Source: Pedococcus sp. 5OH_020
Lineage (GTDB): Bacteria > Actinomycetota > Actinomycetes > Actinomycetales > Dermatophilaceae
NCBI RefSeq assembly: GCF_027812955.1
Contig: NZ_JAPYZV010000002.1
Location: forward strand, 186,001-250,000
DNA: 64,000 bases
Reading direction: 5' to 3'
Made by a program: the position numbers and the translations under genes. The notes below the pieces were generated by a model that did not search any database, was not told the origin of the DNA, and saw nothing but the letters and a program-made list of their open reading frames with translations. Each line of letters begins with the position of its first letter. Position 1 is the first letter of the stretch. Below, piece after piece: positions 1 through 7,426 of the stretch.

Positions 1-835
1 CCTCGTAGGCACTCCCCCAAGCGAGCCTGTTCTCTGCTTGTCTCGCTCTGACTCGCCGCAGCACTTGGATGGTTCGCGGATCGAGCGCGATCGACCGAAA
101 TCCGCTGCGTGTCTTGGGCGCTCCCTCCTCGAGCAGTCGCCCACGCTGGGTGATCTGCCGTCGTATCGATACTCGGCCAGCGTCAAGGTCAACGTCTGAC
201 CAGCGCAACCCAACGGCCTCGCCTCTACGAACGCCGGTCATACCCACGAAGAGATAGACCGGATAGAGCGGATCGTCGGTAACTGCGTCGAGGAAGGTCC
301 GCAACTCGGTGCCTGACCACACGACGATGTCTGGCTTTCGGGGTACTTCGAGTTTCAATCCGACGGCCGGGTTGCGGAGGATGAGGTCGTCAGCGAGTGC
401 CGCGTTGAGTGCTACTCGGACTGTCGCGTGCACCCGTCGCAGGGTCGAAGCAGATAACGGCTTTCGGACCCCGTGTCCGGCGAGGGTAGCGAACATGGTC
501 CTGAGATCCCCCCGCGAGAGTCGTTGGAGCAGAACATGACCTACGTGCGGGATCAGGTAGATGTTGACGTGGCTCTCATACGCCCGCTTGGTGCTGGGCC
601 TGACGGTCAGCGAGGGCAGCCATTGTTCTGTGAGGTACTCCCCAACGGTCGTCCGATCGGGCTGGACGTAAGCGTTCTTCTGAAGCGCGGCCAGGACGTC
701 GGTCAGGTGGGACTGCGCCTCTCGGCGGGTCGTGAAGCCGCCCTTCTTTCGTTGCCTGCGCTTGCCGTCTGCGCCACGCGGCTCGTCCCACATGACGGCC
801 CATGTGTTGCCTCGCTTGTGAACGTGACCTCTCAC
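1..835 (-). CDS. Tyrosine integrase, C-terminus beyond the window edge
   Basis: Phage-type site-specific recombinase that would catalyse integration and excision of the island at tRNA-Lys. The GTG start at 835 follows a strong GGAGGTG site. 278 residues are visible. The N-terminus (GHVHKRGNTWAV, about 5-35) looks like an Arm/AP2-like DNA-binding head. A SAM-like core-binding domain follows (about 63-160), then the start of the catalytic domain with the first catalytic Arg in TGVRRGE (about R203) and the beta-hairpin Lys in PKTRSGFR (K241). The H-x-x-R box and the nucleophilic Tyr would lie past position 1, so the gene cannot be judged complete. It lies downstream of the Rep-like gene on the same strand. 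Confidence 0.9.
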   Translation of the reverse strand, partial: MRGHVHKRGNTWAVMWDEPRGADGKRRQRKKGGFTTRREAQSHLTDVLAALQKNAYVQPDRTTVGEYLTEQWLPSLTVRPSTKRAYESHVNIYLIPHVGHVLLQRLSRGDLRTMFATLAGHGVRKPLSASTLRRVHATVRVALNAALADDLILRNPAVGLKLEVPRKPDIVVWSGTELRTFLDAVTDDPLYPVYLFVGMTGVRRGEAVGLRWSDVDLDAGRVSIRRQITQRGRLLEEGAPKTRSGFRSIALDPRTIQVLRRVRARQAENRLAWGSAYE

Positions 836-1069
836 GCCCTCACCTCCAGTCCATCGATGTATCAACTACTTCTGGCGTGCATTTGACAGCTACAAATCCG
901 GAACTTCACGCCACACAGTTGCTCCTTCGCCTTTCCGGCCTCTCGAAACGGCGACCGGTGGTGGCACACGGCGACATCGGTTGGCATGTCGGCAGCCGTA
1001 GTAGTTACTCATTGCACCAGTCAGCCCTGACAGGCTCGGTCGGGCGCGTATTCATGATCGACCTAGGCT

Positions 1070-2035
1070 TTAGGCAGTGGCCTGAATGGCAGCCGAGGCG
1101 GCTACCGCTTCGCGTGCAAAGTAGGCGTCAGCGTCGCGGTAGAACAAGGCCCCGGGGTTCCGCATGCTGTCGTCCTCTTGGCGGTCCGCAAACCACTGCG
1201 TCACTGCCGCGACTACCACTCGCCTGCCAAGTCGCTCCGCTCCGTGGTGCATGACCCCGGCCAGCAATGAGATGTCGACGGGGACGGTCTCCGGCAGCGA
1301 GTGTGCGGCCTTTAGGGCGAAGATAGACGCAGCCTTCAGGCTCCAGTCCGTCGTCAGGGAATCGGAGCCCGCATCTGGATAGGCGGCCGCGAGCTCCTCA
1401 ACCGTGGTCTCCTGGGTCACGGTGAGGACCGGCCGCAGAGTACGTGCATTGCTAGTCTTCCGCGCCCCAGCATCCATGGTGGTGTGTTCGTTAGAGACGT
1501 TCAAACCGTTGGTTACGTTAGTAGGACATCCGGGGGACGCAGACATCTCCTTCGGGCCTCCGCCGGCCTCGCCGACTTTCTGCGCTGCGAGGGCCCTGGC
1601 CAGAGGACCAGCAACGCTCGAGGACTGGATCTGCCAACCACCGGCGGCCGGAGAGGGTTGGCGGATCAGGTTGTAGTCGATCGAGTAGTTGTTCGCTCGG
1701 CCCCCGGGACGCGGCGTGATCAACATCCCCTGCGCGTTGCGCGGCGCGCTGGCCAGCCGGTCGACTCTGATCAAACCCATCGTCTCTAGCTCGCCGACGG
1801 CCCGCTGAACGGTCTTGGCCGAACGTCCGATCTCCTTGCCGATCTTCTCGCAGCCCCAAAACGAGGCCCCGGTTTCGTAGTTCTGCCAACGGGAGATGTG
1901 GCGGAGGACTTTCTGCTGGGATGGCTTGGGCAGCACCGGACACCAGTGGTCGAGCCAATCATTCTTCATCTCAACGAACTGCTCCTTGGACAGCTCCGCC
2001 CACGGGGTGACGACCTCCGAACCGTGCCGCGCCAT
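1070..2035 (-). CDS. Replication-initiator-like winged-helix protein
   Basis: 321 residues starting at ATG 2035, behind an AAAGGAGAG site. An upstream in-frame extension to 2599 crosses the excisionase gene and reads as non-coding. Residues about 30-100 form a helix-turn-helix of the HTH_36 type: conserved tryptophans, then FWGCEKIGKEIGRSAKTVQR and a wing with GLIRVDRL. Proteins of this shape occur in actinobacterial plasmids and integrative elements as replication or transcription factors. The middle is low-complexity, and the C-terminus (about 215-315) is a separate helical domain. Its place between the excisionase-like gene and the integrase fits an element maintenance role. An actual replication function is inference. 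Confidence 0.65.
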   Translation of the reverse strand: MARHGSEVVTPWAELSKEQFVEMKNDWLDHWCPVLPKPSQQKVLRHISRWQNYETGASFWGCEKIGKEIGRSAKTVQRAVGELETMGLIRVDRLASAPRNAQGMLITPRPGGRANNYSIDYNLIRQPSPAAGGWQIQSSSVAGPLARALAAQKVGEAGGGPKEMSASPGCPTNVTNGLNVSNEHTTMDAGARKTSNARTLRPVLTVTQETTVEELAAAYPDAGSDSLTTDWSLKAASIFALKAAHSLPETVPVDISLLAGVMHHGAERLGRRVVVAAVTQWFADRQEDDSMRNPGALFYRDADAYFAREAVAASAAIQATA

Positions 2036-2208
2036 GCTGCTCTCTCCTTTCAAGGGTGATGCGTGCTGTGACTGCCTGCCTCGGCCTTCGACCTGGTTCG
2101 ACTGGGCTTGGGCAATGCCTGACCGGGGCCTCGGTGGCGGCCCTGCCCTGCCCCACCCGTCATGTTGTTCAGGGTTGGGGCAGGGGCAAGGCGGCCGTCC
2201 GCCCACTT

Positions 2209-2466
2209 CTAGAGGGATCGGGTTCCCGGCGCTATGGGTGGGAGTCGCTTGCTTGACGTCGCGGCCTGTTCGAGGAGGGCTTCTAGTGAGGCGGCCGGCA
2301 CAACGATGCGTCTGCCAAGCCGAAGGCTCGGCAGGTGGCCTTGCCGCACCATCTCGTACGCGAGCCCGCGGCCAATGCCTAACGCCTCCGCGGCCTCGAT
2401 CACGGTGAAGGTCAGCCGGTGACGCGCGCGGGCGCCCTGCTCGGCGGCCGCGGTGGAGGCGCTCAT
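2209..2466 (-). CDS. Excisionase-like MerR/HTH_17 DNA-binding protein
   Basis: 85 residues. A single helix-turn-helix spans about 18-60: FTVIEAAEALGIGRGLAYEM, followed by a wing with LPSLRLGRRIVVP. This is the excisionase (HTH_17) pattern. Such proteins bend attachment-site DNA and bias the integrase toward excision. The ATG at 2466 overlaps the stop of the upstream 105-residue gene (ATGA), so the two are translationally coupled. The gene lies between that small gene and the Rep-like gene, in the order expected for an element recombination module. Confidence 0.8.
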   Translation of the reverse strand: MSASTAAAEQGARARHRLTFTVIEAAEALGIGRGLAYEMVRQGHLPSLRLGRRIVVPAASLEALLEQAATSSKRLPPIAPGTRSL

Positions 2467-2780
2467 CCCTTAGCCCCGACCGCGTCGGCCGTGTGATCCG
2501 CCGCGGCCGCTTCTTCCCTGGCGGCTCGGCTCTGCGCTCGCTGGGCCAGCCTCTCCGCATAGGTGCTGGTGGGTGAGAGTTCGACCTGGAGATCGTCAAT
2601 CTCCTGCGCCTGGTCGTCGAGGATGTCCTCCAACCACGCCACCTGACGCAGCAGGATCTCTACTGCTCCCCACGCATCGTCTGCCGGGATCGGGTCATCA
2701 GGCAGTGGCCCGAATTCGTGTAGCGCGTTCAGCGTGACCATCTTGACGCCGTCAACCATGCGTTCCATTTCAAACTTCAT
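2463..2780 (-). CDS. Hypothetical acidic protein of the island
   Basis: 105 residues, no family recognised. The N-terminus (MKFEMERMVDGVKMVTLNAL) is followed by an acidic segment (about 24-60) and a predicted amphipathic helix WLEDILDDQAQEIDDLQVEL that could form a coiled coil. The tail is Ala/Arg-rich. The start at 2780 has an AAAAGGATG site. As first gene of a leftward operon with the excisionase-like gene (4-bp overlap), it may be a small regulator or accessory factor; that role is inference. Confidence 0.7.
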   Translation of the reverse strand: MKFEMERMVDGVKMVTLNALHEFGPLPDDPIPADDAWGAVEILLRQVAWLEDILDDQAQEIDDLQVELSPTSTYAERLAQRAQSRAAREEAAAADHTADAVGAKG

Positions 2781-3197
2781 CGGTCATCCTTTTCTAGTTC
2801 ACCTTGTGACGACGACTGCCGCCAGGGTGAAGTAAAGAGGAAATGTCGAATGTCAACCAACACAGCTGAAATGCTTGTCACTGCCATTTAGTTGCTACTT
2901 CAAAATCAAAGAAAATCGTCAATAATGCCAAAAATTGGCAATCGAACCCAAACGGCCACGCAGAGACTCGCTAGATGTGACCTGTATCACGTTGCCGGAT
3001 CGCGCCTCCGTCCCCGGCTGTGCACCGTAGGATTGGGGTAGCTCACGAGCGGCAGCGACAAGCACCTGGCTAGCTGTCCAGCAACCTCCTCCGCGGAGGT
3101 GCTCCAGGGGAAGAGCAGACCGCACCCATCAGAGCGCGGTAAAGGCGGATCTCCACGGGCGACCGAGGGGTCCAAGGACCCTCGAGGAGCACTTCCT
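2781..3197. promoter_or_regulatory. AT-rich divergent control region
   Basis: About 417 bp between the leftward hypothetical/xis/rep operon and the rightward second recombinase. The part from about 2830 to 2950 is strikingly AT-rich against the surrounding high-GC DNA and holds a perfect inverted repeat at 2926-2940. This is the expected place for both promoters and an operator, and possibly an origin for the Rep-like protein. No protein-coding frame is convincing. Confidence 0.5.
2926..2940. repeat. Perfect inverted repeat TGCCAA-N3-TTGGCA
   Basis: Six-base arms around an AAA centre in the AT-rich divergent region. The size and symmetry suit an operator for a dimeric repressor, perhaps controlling the switch between the xis/rep operon and the second recombinase. 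Only one copy was seen. Confidence 0.45.
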
Positions 3198-4223
3198 ATG
3201 CCCACCAAGAACACCCTCAGCCGCACTCGAGCCACGCAGACCGCGTCCGGGAGGCGAGCCTCACCCCATAACGGGGACTATGGGAGCTACGGGGTGGTGC
3301 TGGCCTTCCCCGCCCGCCTGCCCAATCCGGGCACCCGGGCCCAGTCGCTGGTAGCCGACTTCCTGACCTGCCACCGCGGCAACACCGCAGCCGCCTACCG
3401 GCGCGACCTGGCCGACTACCTGGCCTACTGCCACCGGCACGCCCTGGACCCGCTGCGCGCTCGCCGCGTCGACCTTGCCCGCTACCTGCAGGACTGTGAG
3501 GACCGGCCCTTGGCCCCGGCGACCATCGCCCGTCGCCTGACCGCGGTCAAGGGGTTCTACCTCTACTGCCACGACGAGGACCTGATTCCCGCCCCACCGG
3601 CGGCCCGGCTGACCTACAGACGTCAGCGCTCGCAAACCCGGATCCACGCCCTGACCGCCGCTGAGCTGTCCACCCTGCTGACCGCCGCGGACCAGCATTG
3701 CCCCCGCACCTCCGCCCTGACCTGGCTGCTGGCCACCACCGGCCTGCGAATCAGCGAAGCCTGCAGCGCACGCCTCGAAAACTTGCGGCACACCTCCGAC
3801 GGCACCTGGCTGGACGTCACCTGTAAGGGCGGGGTGCGCCGCAGTGTCCCCGTGCTTGCCCCTGCACTGCAGCGGATCCAGCTCTGGACACGTGAGGCTC
3901 CAAGCGGACCAGTCTTCGCCACCCGCACCGGCACCCCCCTGGACCGGCACGCCGCTGCCCGGACCCTGCGAGCCGTGGCTGCGGCCGTCGGGATCGCCCC
4001 GTTCAGCCCCCACGTGCTGCGCCACACCTTCGTCACCTTGGCCCGAGCCAACGGGTGCGCCCTCGAGGACGTCCAAGACGCCGCCGGCCACGCAGACCCA
4101 GCCACCACCCGCCGCTACGACCGGACCGTAGCCGGGACCGCCAGGCACCCAGGTCTGCCACTGCTGGCCACCCTCACGGACCACGGCCGGAACGGCACTT
4201 CTGACCTCGCCGACCACGACTGA
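3198..4223 (+). CDS. Second tyrosine recombinase (XerC/D-like)
   Basis: 341 residues. The start is ATG 3198 with GAGGAG 8 nt upstream; an earlier in-frame ATG at 3099 gives a poor N-terminus. The N-terminal SAM-like core-binding domain covers about 46-140 (VADFLTCHRGNTAAAYRRDL). The catalytic domain (about 148-325) has a full set of active-site residues: R184 in TGLRISEA, K210 in VTCKGG, H272-x-x-R275 in PHVLRHTF, H298 in AAGHAD and the nucleophile Y307 in RRYD. It is short like XerC/XerD and lacks an Arm-binding head, unlike the integrase at the left edge. It is transcribed away from the xis/rep operon. It may resolve multimers, move a nested element, or drive a second integration specificity. 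Confidence 0.9.
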   Translation: MPTKNTLSRTRATQTASGRRASPHNGDYGSYGVVLAFPARLPNPGTRAQSLVADFLTCHRGNTAAAYRRDLADYLAYCHRHALDPLRARRVDLARYLQDCEDRPLAPATIARRLTAVKGFYLYCHDEDLIPAPPAARLTYRRQRSQTRIHALTAAELSTLLTAADQHCPRTSALTWLLATTGLRISEACSARLENLRHTSDGTWLDVTCKGGVRRSVPVLAPALQRIQLWTREAPSGPVFATRTGTPLDRHAAARTLRAVAAAVGIAPFSPHVLRHTFVTLARANGCALEDVQDAAGHADPATTRRYDRTVAGTARHPGLPLLATLTDHGRNGTSDLADHD

Positions 4224-4760
4224 CTAGCTCAACAAGGGGGCACCCTTAAGCGCTCGCTCCCGTAAACCGGTCCCCCGCCCACTCGAACGCCACTCCCTCA
4301 GCGGCCGCCGGACAGTGGCCGTTGCCCACACCAGCACAGACCTCACCCTGCGACCCGAAAAGGAACTCGATGCATGACACCGTCACCGCACCCCCACATC
4401 CACTCCCGGCGAGGTCGGACACGCTGTGGGGGGTGGACGCCGAACGGCCGCTGGCCAACGAGGACTCCTGCACCGGGCGGCCCAGTCACCACGCCCAACT
4501 CGTGCACAGACCGCCGCCGCAGCGGTCCACTGAACACCGCCTCCCGGCCAGGAGCACTCTCGCCAGGACGTCCGCAACCGGCCGGGTACGCTTGACCTTC
4601 CATCCGACGTCAACTCGGGCTCAGTCGGATACGCCTGACACACCCGCGCGACACCGGCACCCCGCCTGCCTCTCAACGCCGCCCATCGCGTTGACGGCGA
4701 CAACGACGAGCAGCGGGCTGTTCAGGGCCCCGCTTCCCACGAGCGGGCCGAGGCGCGCCC
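4224..4760. other. Gene-free stretch after the second recombinase
   Basis: About 537 bp. Several short frames exist on both strands, but none has a convincing start, domain or protein-like composition. No RNA gene or strong repeat was recognised. It may be decayed coding sequence. Confidence 0.4.
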
Positions 4761-5212
4761 ATGAGCGCTGAGCCGTCGACCGGCCACGAGGACATGCTGG
4801 CGCTCGCCGGTGTCGTTGCCCGCAACGCCCAGTCCGTGCTCGGCAATATCGAAGGCGGGGATCTGCTCATGGCGCACGGTCACACCATCATCCTGACCAG
4901 GCAACTCACGGAACTGGTGAAATCCCTGGACGAACAGGTCGACCAGCTTCCTCCCCCACTTCGTGGTGGCCACGACAGCAACCCCTACACCGACCCACTC
5001 GAGGGTCGCTTCGGAGACCCAGGCGCCTTGCGTAGCGCGCTCACCGCAGCGCAGCTGTGCGAGCACGCCGGGTTCTGGAACTGGCCTACTACCGGCAGAA
5101 GGACGGCCACGGGCGCTGGTGGTGCTCCAAAATCATCTCCGCAACCCAGCGCGAACTCGCCGATCGCGGTGAGGATCCACAGTCTTGGCACACGGGGAAG
5201 GAGCAACGATGA
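4761..5212 (+). pseudogene. Hypothetical gene split by an apparent frameshift
   Basis: The frame from ATG 4761 (MSAEPSTGHEDMLALAGVVA...) reads well for about 100 residues and contains a helical stretch around HGHTIILTRQLTELVKSL. From about 5078 the protein-like signal moves to another frame (VLELAYYRQKDGHGRWWCSK, then IISATQRELADRGEDPQSW), ending at TGA 5210-5212. A stop at 5033 blocks the second frame upstream, so the shift must fall between about 5036 and 5078. The end overlaps the next start (ATGA), suggesting the original gene led an operon with the two downstream genes. Without a shift the first frame runs to 5255. A sequencing error, real decay or programmed shift cannot be distinguished here. 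Confidence 0.4.
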
Positions 5213-5295
5213 GGCACTCGCGACTCAGTTCGACCCTCGGTCACCGCGGTGCTAAACGGGACCCACGACTGTTCGACCGCGCACGGCCGCAATGA
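5209..5295 (+). CDS. 28-residue micro-ORF coupled on both sides
   Basis: MRHSRLSSTLGHRGAKRDPR followed by eight more residues. Support is positional. An excellent GGAAGGAG site lies just before ATG 5209. That ATG overlaps the stop of the upstream frame (ATGA), and the TGA at 5293-5295 overlaps the ATG of the receiver-domain gene at 5292. It is Arg-rich and resembles no known family. It may be a leader that couples translation rather than a functional protein. Confidence 0.35.
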   Translation: MRHSRLSSTLGHRGAKRDPRLFDRARPQ

Positions 5296-5747
5296 CGTCG
5301 GCCAGCGAGTCTTCTCTGACCGTGCTGATAGATGACGCCCGGAACTTCAAGGATGGCCGACCGGTCATGACGGCCCGAACCTCGGCGAATGCGATCACCC
5401 TCCTCGCATCCCTTCAAGGCAGCCGGATCGGTGACCTGTGGTTGGACAACGACCTCATCGGCGGAGACACCGTGCAACCCGTCCTCGACCCCCTACTGGC
5501 CCTCGCCACGATGGGTACCCCCTTGGACGTGGTCAGGATCCATGTCCACAGCTCCAACATCCGCGAAGGCCACCGGGTATGTGCGGAGCTGGTCCAAGCC
5601 GGATACCCGGCCCGACGCAGCTACGCCGCGAACATGTGGGTCAGGGCACGCTTTCCGTCACCGCCGCGAGGCACTTCGTTGCCACGGCCGCACCGGGACG
5701 ACCAGCCAGTGCGCACGGCGTCGCCGACCAGGGTGTTCCATGACTAG
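5292..5747 (+). CDS. Cyclic-phosphate-processing receiver-domain (cREC) protein
   Basis: 151 residues. Residues about 9-115 match the cREC_REC family: an N-terminal acidic pair in LTVLIDDARNF, an ARTSANA segment, the LWLDNDLIGGDTVQPVLD motif and the IHVHSSN segment near 83-89. This is a receiver-like fold predicted from comparative genomics to process cyclic phosphates, and it is frequent in mobile and conflict-related loci. The tail after about 115 is Pro/Arg-rich and reads poorly. An in-frame protein-like segment continues past the TAG at about 5745 (HHFQVILADEAKANG), hinting that the C-terminus may have been altered. The gene is coupled to the micro-ORF by an ATGA overlap. Confidence 0.65.
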   Translation: MTSASESSLTVLIDDARNFKDGRPVMTARTSANAITLLASLQGSRIGDLWLDNDLIGGDTVQPVLDPLLALATMGTPLDVVRIHVHSSNIREGHRVCAELVQAGYPARRSYAANMWVRARFPSPPRGTSLPRPHRDDQPVRTASPTRVFHD

Positions 5748-5824
5748 CACCACTTCCAGGTGATCTTGGCTGATGAGGCGAAGGCGAACGGACTCCTCGC
5801 AGAGGGCACGCGCAGCGGCCCCAA

Positions 5825-6532
5825 TCAGCCGCGGCCCCGGTTGCTCATGTAGTCCCAGATGGCGGCATCCAATGCCCCCACGTCCCAGGTCCGTTGTTTC
5901 GCAACCGCCGCCAGCACACCCTGCAACTGGTCATAGCGCAGGCCTTGCACGCCGGCCTCTTCGCCGAAACGACGAAGGTGGATGTCGATTGCCGCCTGGT
6001 CCGTCAGGCCCACCAAGATCCCCAGGTAGTCGAGGGTCTTGGGGCCGACTCCCTTGACTTGACTTAGCCGAGACACCGTCGCCTCTAGGGTGCCCTGATT
6101 CGTGAGGCGAGCCTTAAGGTCGTCGACTGTCTCGACCCGCAGGTCCTGCATCGCGTCTACGAGCCCCAATAGAGTCACCAGCTTCTTTCCACGCCAACGG
6201 AGGACTACAGCGACATCCTCGTTTAACAATCTACTGGCCATCCCCGAGGTGGTGTTGGCATCGGGCCACGCGCTCATGAGGTGGACTACCCGAGGGCGCA
6301 CCGTGGTGCGGTATCCGACGCCTGCCTGAAGCGAAGCGTCAACCAGGACCGCCCCCATATGCGGCCACCCTCGAGCCACTGCCACCGGCCGCAGACGGAG
6401 GGCGTCGATGTGGTGGGCAAGCTTCCGCACTTCATCAGGGTCAGGCACACCGCCAGTATGTCGCCCGGCGCCCCGCGCGCTCAGGTGCGGTGTGTCGGCC
6501 GGCACTGACACGCTTCTCGAATGCACAAACAC
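5825..6532 (-). CDS. Helix-hairpin-helix protein resembling an endonuclease III-type glycosylase
   Basis: 235 residues from ATG 6532; a GTG at 6448 (VPDPDEVRKLAHH) is an equally plausible start. The C-terminal half has a helix-hairpin-helix, SQVKGVGPKTLDYLGILVG (about 157-175), followed by AIDIHLRRFGEE (about 181-192). In endonuclease III the matching positions are the catalytic Lys of the hairpin and the catalytic Asp of the PVDTHVxR motif; here they would be K165 and D183. The iron-sulfur cysteines of that family are absent. This suggests a base-excision or DNA-lesion recognition enzyme. Target and activity are unknown. It stands alone on the minus strand among defence-type genes. Confidence 0.6.
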   Translation of the reverse strand: MFVHSRSVSVPADTPHLSARGAGRHTGGVPDPDEVRKLAHHIDALRLRPVAVARGWPHMGAVLVDASLQAGVGYRTTVRPRVVHLMSAWPDANTTSGMASRLLNEDVAVVLRWRGKKLVTLLGLVDAMQDLRVETVDDLKARLTNQGTLEATVSRLSQVKGVGPKTLDYLGILVGLTDQAAIDIHLRRFGEEAGVQGLRYDQLQGVLAAVAKQRTWDVGALDAAIWDYMSNRGRG

Positions 6533-7426
6533 CTAGCTGATCAGGTGGCGCGATGACGCAAGCCCCGTGGCAGCAGATACCGGAAGGTTGGCCAGTACTG
6601 CACCCCCAGATGCGCGCGAGCGCCCGGACAGTGGCCGCTGCGCTGCTGGGCGAGCGCGAGGGTGCGGTGGCTGCCTAAGTGTTGATCAAATGGCTGCAGC
6701 CCTGAGACGGCGCGCGGGCCTGTCCTGTCTACCCTCCTTCCTATCGATCCGCATGACCTCACGGCGGTCGACGTGCTTGGGGTCAACATGGCGGGTGTGT
6801 CGATCCCGGCTCGTGCCGCGCTAGCACTCCTAACCCTGGCCGTCCTCGCCGCCGAGCACTGGAAGCGCTTGCAAGCGTTTCCAGTGACGGTGAACTGCAT
6901 GTTGCCGACTCCTCGACCTCATCCTGATGGACGAGGCCCACCTCACCCTTCGCGAGACGCCTACTGCATCTGGTGATCAGCAGCCCTGGGTTTCGGTCCT
7001 GTTTGCCCGCAAGCGTCCAGACCTTTCCCATTCTTGGACGGAACGCTCCAACTACTCACGGGCAGCGGAACCACATTGCCTGCCACGAGCCAGCGGTTGC
7101 TCTGCCGGGACCTGCTCGGCGATCCCCTGGTGGCCAATGCCCTAGAGAACGCGGTCAATCGCTCCCGGCAGATCTGCGGCAAGCGGCTTCACCTCGGGCC
7201 GTCCCGATTGCGCATCCTTCATACGGTTCTAGAGCGACTCGTCGGCTTGATCATCCTCGCTAGGCCCATGGAGACGCAGTCTGCTGACGTGACTGAGTGA
7301 CACGCAACCGAGGAGCACCGCCCGTGCGCCTGCCGCCAGGGACTCCGGTCCACGCGAAGTCGGCCATTTGGGGTGCCGGTCGATCCCTGAACGGATACCG
7401 TCGCCGAATGTCCGCTGAGGTGCGAT
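6533..7426. other. Gene-free stretch with a long palindrome
   Basis: Nearly 900 bp with only short, unconvincing frames on both strands. Its main structural feature is the 30-bp near-perfect palindrome at 6857-6886. The last 100 bp should contain the promoter of the nuclease pair starting at 7427. Weak protein-like signal around 7034-7300 (plus strand) could be a decayed gene. Confidence 0.4.
6857..6886. repeat. 30-bp near-perfect palindrome
   Basis: The arms begin CACTGGAA and end TTCCAGTG around a CTTGCAAG core. A single G/T pair breaks perfect symmetry over 30 bp. There is no unpaired loop and no T-run, so it is not a standard terminator. It could be an operator or a recombination site. 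Confidence 0.5.

Noticed and set aside
2036-2599. N-terminal extension of the Rep-like gene
   Set aside because: It would read through the excisionase-like gene in another frame and is Arg/Pro-rich. ATG 2035 has a strong ribosome site.
3261-4217. 318-residue minus-strand frame over the second recombinase
   Set aside because: Gly/Val/Gln-rich repeats without domain, fully antisense to a protein with all catalytic residues.
6857-6886. Reading the 30-bp palindrome as a terminator
   Set aside because: No loop, no T-run and no gene ending nearby.
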